From contig JAABRC010000047.1 of the NCBI GenBank assembly GCA_011391115.1, positions 1 to 9,327 on the forward strand: a DNA stretch of 9,327 nt. Reading direction: 5' to 3'. Shown here piece by piece: positions 6,383 through 9,327 of the stretch (position 1 is its first letter; every line of letters starts with the position of its first letter). The notes below the pieces were generated by a model. It saw only the letters and a program-made list of their open reading frames with translations. It did not search any database and had not been told where the DNA came from. This DNA is from Candidatus Egaibacter danicus. Lineage in GTDB: Bacteria > Pseudomonadota > Gammaproteobacteria > Burkholderiales > Burkholderiaceae. Position numbers and translations under genes: made by a program.

Positions 6383-7159
6383 TCAGTTCAGGGCCTTGAT
6401 CCATCCGAGGCCGTCAACGGTATTGGTTTTGGGTTTGTATTCACATCCAATCCAACCGGCATAGCCGATGGCGTCAATGTGCCTGAACAGCCACGCGTAG
6501 TTGATCTCACCAGTGCCCGGTTCGTTGCGGCCCGGGTTGTCGGCCAACTGGATGTGGCCAATACGTGCCAGGTTGTTTTTGAGCGTGTTGCCCAGTTCAC
6601 CCTCCATGCGCTGCGCGTGGTAGATGTCGTACTGGATGAAGAGGTTGTCACTGCCCACGTCATCCTGAATGGCCGCAGCCTGATCGGTGCGGTTCAAAAA
6701 GAAACCCGGAATGTCGAAATAATTGATGGGCTCCATCAGCAGGCGCAAACCCGCAGTCTTGAGGCGGGCTGCTGCGAACGCCAGGTTGGCAACCAGCGTG
6801 GCGCGTGCCTGATCAGCGCTCACGCCTGCTGGCAACTTGCCAGCCAGGCAGTTGAGCTGGGGACAACCCAGCACGGTGGCGTATTCAATGCCCTGCATCA
6901 CACCCGCGCGGAATTCATCCACACGGCCGGGGTCACAGGCCATGCCGCGGTCCCCCGCGTCCCAGTTGCCGGCAGGCAGGTTGTGCAGCACTTGCTTGAG
7001 GTTGTTGCTTTTGAGAGCGTTCACCAGTTCGCTCTTGTCAAACGCGTAGGGGAACAAGTACTCCACGGCTTCGAACCCGGCAGCTTTGGCTGCAGCAAAG
7101 CGCTCCATGAACGGCAGTTCGGTAAACAGCATTGATAAATTGGCGGCAAATTTCGGCAT
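6383..7159 (-). CDS. hyi: Hydroxypyruvate isomerase
   Basis: Hyi interconverts hydroxypyruvate and tartronate semialdehyde in the cytoplasm and links both to D-glycerate through GlxR. The 258-residue product has the same length as the E. coli enzyme and the xylose isomerase/AP-endonuclease type TIM-barrel fold. Typical stretches are FAANLSMLFTELPF at the N-terminus, GNWDAGDRGMACDP (residues 64-77), the acidic centre MEPIN with Glu 143, QYDIYHAQ with Asp 178, HIQLADNPGRNEPGTGEIN (202-220), and GCEYKP with Glu 240. Glu 143 and Glu 240 fall at the positions known as catalytic in this family. The ATG has a good GGAGA 4 bases upstream. The gene lies 53 bases after gcl and 27 bases before glxR on the same strand, the conserved gene order. 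Confidence 0.95.
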   Translation of the reverse strand: MPKFAANLSMLFTELPFMERFAAAKAAGFEAVEYLFPYAFDKSELVNALKSNNLKQVLHNLPAGNWDAGDRGMACDPGRVDEFRAGVMQGIEYATVLGCPQLNCLAGKLPAGVSADQARATLVANLAFAAARLKTAGLRLLMEPINYFDIPGFFLNRTDQAAAIQDDVGSDNLFIQYDIYHAQRMEGELGNTLKNNLARIGHIQLADNPGRNEPGTGEINYAWLFRHIDAIGYAGWIGCEYKPKTNTVDGLGWIKALN

Positions 7160-7212
7160 GTCTTCTCCGTGTGTCTTGCGTGTGTTTTCTGTATGACGAT
7201 CTGTTGGCGATT

Positions 7213-9000
7213 TCAGTCAAGCATGGCGGCCACAGCGGTTGGTGCGTCGCTGCGCGAGGCGGCCAGCTCTTCAAACTCCACGATATTGTCGATCTCCGTT
7301 CCCATGGCGATGTTGGTCACACGCTCCAGCATGACTTCAATCACCACCGGCACCTGGAATTCCTTCATCCAGGCCTCAGCCTGCCTGATGGCCGGGGCGA
7401 TTTCCTCCTGCTTGTGTACACGAATGGCCTTGCAGCCCAGGCCTTCCACCACCTTCATGTGATCCACTCCGTAGCTGCGAACCAGCGGGTCGTCGCCGGT
7501 ATTGATGTTGTCGAACGCCAGTTGAACACAATAGTCCATCTCAAAGCCGCGCTGTGACTGGCGAATCAACCCCAGGTAGGAGTTGTTGACGACCATGTGG
7601 ATATAGGGGAGTTTGAACTGCGCACCCACCGCCAGCTCTTCAATCATGAACTGGAAGTCGTAGTCGCCAGAGAGCGCCACCACTTTGCGCGCCGGGTCGG
7701 CGGCCTTCACGCCCAATGCGGCCGGAATGGTCCAACCCAATGGCCCCGCCTGACCGCAGTTGATCCAGTGACGCGGCTTGTACACATGCAGGAACTGGGC
7801 GCCGGCAATCTGGGACAGCCCGATGGTTGACACATAGCAAACGTCCTGCCCAAACGCATTGTTCATGCACTGGTACACCCGTTGCGGCTTCATCGGAATG
7901 GCTTCGAAGTTCGTCTTGCGAAGCAGCGTGCCCTTGCGGTGCTGGCAAGCCGCTACCCATTCGCTGCGGTCCGTCAGCTTGCCCTGTGCCTTCCATTCAG
8001 TCGCCACCTGAATGAACAGCGCCAGTGCCAGTCTGGCATCCGACGCAATGCCGAAGTCCGGCGAGAACACGCGGCCGATCTGGGTGGGCTCAATGTCCAC
8101 GTGGATGAATTGGCGGCCTTTGCAGTACACCTCGGGTGAGCCGGTGTGGCGGTTGGCCCAGCGGTTGCCAATGCCCAGCACAAAGTCTGAAGCCAGCATC
8201 GTGGCATTGCCATAGCGGTGGCTGGTCTGCAGCCCGCACATGCCGGCCATCAACGGGTGGTTGTCGGGAATCGTGCCCCAGCCCATCAGTGTGGGGATGA
8301 CGGGAATGCCCATGATTTCGGCAAACTGCACCAGCAGATCAGACGCATCGGCATTGATGATGCCGCCGCCGGCAACGATCAGTGGCCGCTCCGACGCGTT
8401 GAGCATCGACATCGCTTTTTCGATCTGCGCGCGGGTGGCCGCGGGTTTGTACACCGCCAGCGGCGAGTAGGTATCCGGATCAAACTCGATCTCGGCCATC
8501 TGCACATCAAACGGCAGATCAATCAGCACCGGGCCGGGCCGACCGGAGCGCATCACGTGGAAAGCCTGCTGGAACACGCGGGGAACCTGCGCCGGTTCGC
8601 GCACGGTCACCGACCACTTGGTGACCGGTTTGGAGATGGACTCGATGTCCACGGCCTGAAAATCTTCCTTGTACAGGCGCGCGCGCGGTGCCTGGCCCGT
8701 GATGCACAAGATAGGGATGGAATCGGCTTGCGCCGAGTACAGACCGGTGATCATGTCTGTGCCCGCAGGACCGGAGGTGCCAATACACACCCCGATGTTG
8801 CCGGCAACGGCCCGCGTGTAGCCTTCGGCCATGTGGGAAGCGCCCTCCACGTGGCGGGCAAGAATGTGGCCGATGGTGCCCTGTTTGCGCAGTGCAGCAT
8901 AAAGCGGATTGATGGCGGCGCCGGGCACGCCAAAGGCCTGCGTCACACCCTCTTTCTCCATGACCCACACAGCGGCTTCGATTGCCCTCATCTTTGCCAT
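7213..9000 (-). CDS. gcl: Glyoxylate carboligase (tartronate-semialdehyde synthase)
   Basis: Gcl joins two glyoxylate molecules into tartronate semialdehyde with release of CO2, using thiamine diphosphate and a structural FAD. The 595-residue protein is nearly the length of E. coli Gcl (593) and very similar along its whole length. The N-terminus [20 protein letters not shown] is the family start. Residue 51 in [13 protein letters not shown] is Val, where most related enzymes have the catalytic Glu; this change is characteristic of Gcl. The thiamine diphosphate motif is seen as GDYDFQ (445-450) to NNSYLG (472-477). The ATG at 8998-9000 is chosen for this alignment and a GGAG 8 bases upstream; the open frame continuing to 9282 overlaps the divergent lysR gene and is not part of Gcl. 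It is the first gene of the glyoxylate operon, divergent from a LysR regulator. Confidence 0.97.
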   Translation of the reverse strand: MAKMRAIEAAVWVMEKEGVTQAFGVPGAAINPLYAALRKQGTIGHILARHVEGASHMAEGYTRAVAGNIGVCIGTSGPAGTDMITGLYSAQADSIPILCITGQAPRARLYKEDFQAVDIESISKPVTKWSVTVREPAQVPRVFQQAFHVMRSGRPGPVLIDLPFDVQMAEIEFDPDTYSPLAVYKPAATRAQIEKAMSMLNASERPLIVAGGGIINADASDLLVQFAEIMGIPVIPTLMGWGTIPDNHPLMAGMCGLQTSHRYGNATMLASDFVLGIGNRWANRHTGSPEVYCKGRQFIHVDIEPTQIGRVFSPDFGIASDARLALALFIQVATEWKAQGKLTDRSEWVAACQHRKGTLLRKTNFEAIPMKPQRVYQCMNNAFGQDVCYVSTIGLSQIAGAQFLHVYKPRHWINCGQAGPLGWTIPAALGVKAADPARKVVALSGDYDFQFMIEELAVGAQFKLPYIHMVVNNSYLGLIRQSQRGFEMDYCVQLAFDNINTGDDPLVRSYGVDHMKVVEGLGCKAIRVHKQEEIAPAIRQAEAWMKEFQVPVVIEVMLERVTNIAMGTEIDNIVEFEELAASRSDAPTAVAAMLD

Positions 9001-9039
9001 GATTTTTGCTCCATCCTGATTTGTTGCACGATGGGTTGG

Positions 9040-9045
9040 ACTGTA
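9040..9045 (-). promoter_or_regulatory. Possible -10 element of the gcl promoter
   Basis: On the minus strand TACAGT matches the -10 consensus at four of six positions. The sequence 17 bases upstream (TATCGC) is a poor -35, as expected for an activator-dependent promoter. A start near 9033 would place the centre of the palindrome at 9091-9107 about 66 bases upstream, the usual position for LysR-type activation. The choice of this hexamer is partly guided by that spacing, so it is weak evidence by itself. Confidence 0.25.
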
Positions 9046-9060
9046 GAAACAAGGAAAGCA

Positions 9061-9089
9061 TTGCGATAGATGGCTATGGCCCATAACAT
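9061..9089 (+). promoter_or_regulatory. Candidate sigma-70 promoter of the lysR gene
   Basis: TTGCGA (9061-9066) and TAACAT (9084-9089) are separated by 17 bases, each matching four of six consensus positions. Transcription would start near 9096, inside the palindrome at 9091-9107, so a regulator bound there would block its own transcription. Confidence 0.4.
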
Positions 9090-9090
9090 C

Positions 9091-9107
9091 TATTCCACTG
9101 TGGAATA
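9091..9107. promoter_or_regulatory. Likely LysR-type operator (perfect 17-base palindrome)
   Basis: TATTCCACTGTGGAATA is a perfect inverted repeat with 8-base arms around a single T. It contains the LysR-box form T-N11-A (9093 to 9105). It lies in the 124-base gap between divergent gcl and the lysR gene, ending 17 bases before the lysR ATG and 91 bases upstream of the gcl ATG. That place fits autorepression of the regulator and activation of gcl-hyi-glxR. Binding by this particular regulator is inferred. Confidence 0.65.
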
Positions 9108-9124
9108 AATAAGGGATTCGAGTT

Positions 9125-9327
9125 ATGGACCGGCTTCTGGCAATGCAGGTGTTTGTGCGCGTGGTGGAAACGGGCAGTTTTTCGAAGGCGGCGAAGGAAT
9201 TTGCCACCACCCAGCCCACCGTCACCAAGATGGTGTCGGCGACGGAAGAGCGCCTCAAAGTGCGGCTGCTCAACCGCAACACGCGGGGCGTGAGTGTGAC
9301 GGAGTCTGGCGCACTGTACTTCGAGAA
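9125..9327 (+). CDS. LysR-family transcriptional regulator (5' part), divergent from gcl
   Basis: The first 67 codons are present and the gene runs off the window. The N-terminus [20 protein letters not shown], followed by AAKEF and [17 protein letters not shown], is a LysR winged helix-turn-helix (helices at about residues 18-38); [15 protein letters not shown] forms the wing and start of the linker. It resembles the CrgA/DmlR-like group of LysR proteins. The ATG at 9125 is preferred because the family starts within a few residues of M-D-x-L, and an AAGGGA lies about 9 bases upstream. The effector domain is outside the window, so the inducer is unknown; glyoxylate or a related metabolite is likely from the divergent position. 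Confidence 0.92.
   Translation, partial: MDRLLAMQVFVRVVETGSFSKAAKEFATTQPTVTKMVSATEERLKVRLLNRNTRGVSVTESGALYFE

Noticed and set aside
9001..9282. In-frame N-terminal extension of Gcl by 94 codons
   Set aside because: It would run through the control region and the divergent lysR coding sequence. The canonical MAKMRA start at 9000 has a good ribosome-binding site.

Overview
The window looks like chromosomal DNA of a betaproteobacterium, most likely order Burkholderiales and perhaps family Comamonadaceae. This rests on moderately high GC, strong GC-ending codon bias (which opens long antisense frames), and the recognisable form of the UrtD/UrtE, UreD and Gcl proteins. The placement is from memory of these families, not from a search. 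There are no phage, transposon, CRISPR or RNA genes. Coding density is high; the only non-coding gaps over 100 bases are 5259-5452 and 9001-9124.

Layout. (1) 1-1279, plus strand: the 3' end of urtD and all of urtE, the two ATPases of the UrtABCDE urea importer. (2) 1289-2119, minus strand: an intact ureD (urease accessory protein) facing urtE tail to tail, with no other urease gene in view. (3) 2152-5258, minus strand: a tight transport operon, read as substrate-binding protein, ATPase, permease, then a small zinc nucleobase/nucleoside deaminase; ureD follows 32 bases later. A good match to a sigma-54 (-24/-12) promoter lies ahead of it, with a perfect 8-3-8 dyad further upstream. (4) 5453-9000, minus strand: gcl-hyi-glxR, which converts glyoxylate through tartronate semialdehyde to D-glycerate. 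(5) 9125-end, plus strand: the start of a divergent LysR-type regulator. The intergenic region holds a perfect 17-base palindrome of LysR-box form.

How the genes fit together. Urea and glyoxylate are the two end products of purine-ring breakdown via allantoin. This window joins urea uptake, urease maturation, a deaminase with its own importer, and the glyoxylate-to-glycerate route. The inference is a nitrogen-scavenging (purine/ureide) neighbourhood in which the unknown ABC importer brings in a nucleobase-like compound that the deaminase acts on, possibly under nitrogen control through sigma-54. The ring-opening enzymes (xanthine dehydrogenase, uricase, allantoinase) are not in the window, so this link is circumstantial. 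No wholly new system is evident. The points most worth following are the displaced ureD, the sigma-54 promoter, and the unknown substrate of the transporter-deaminase pair.
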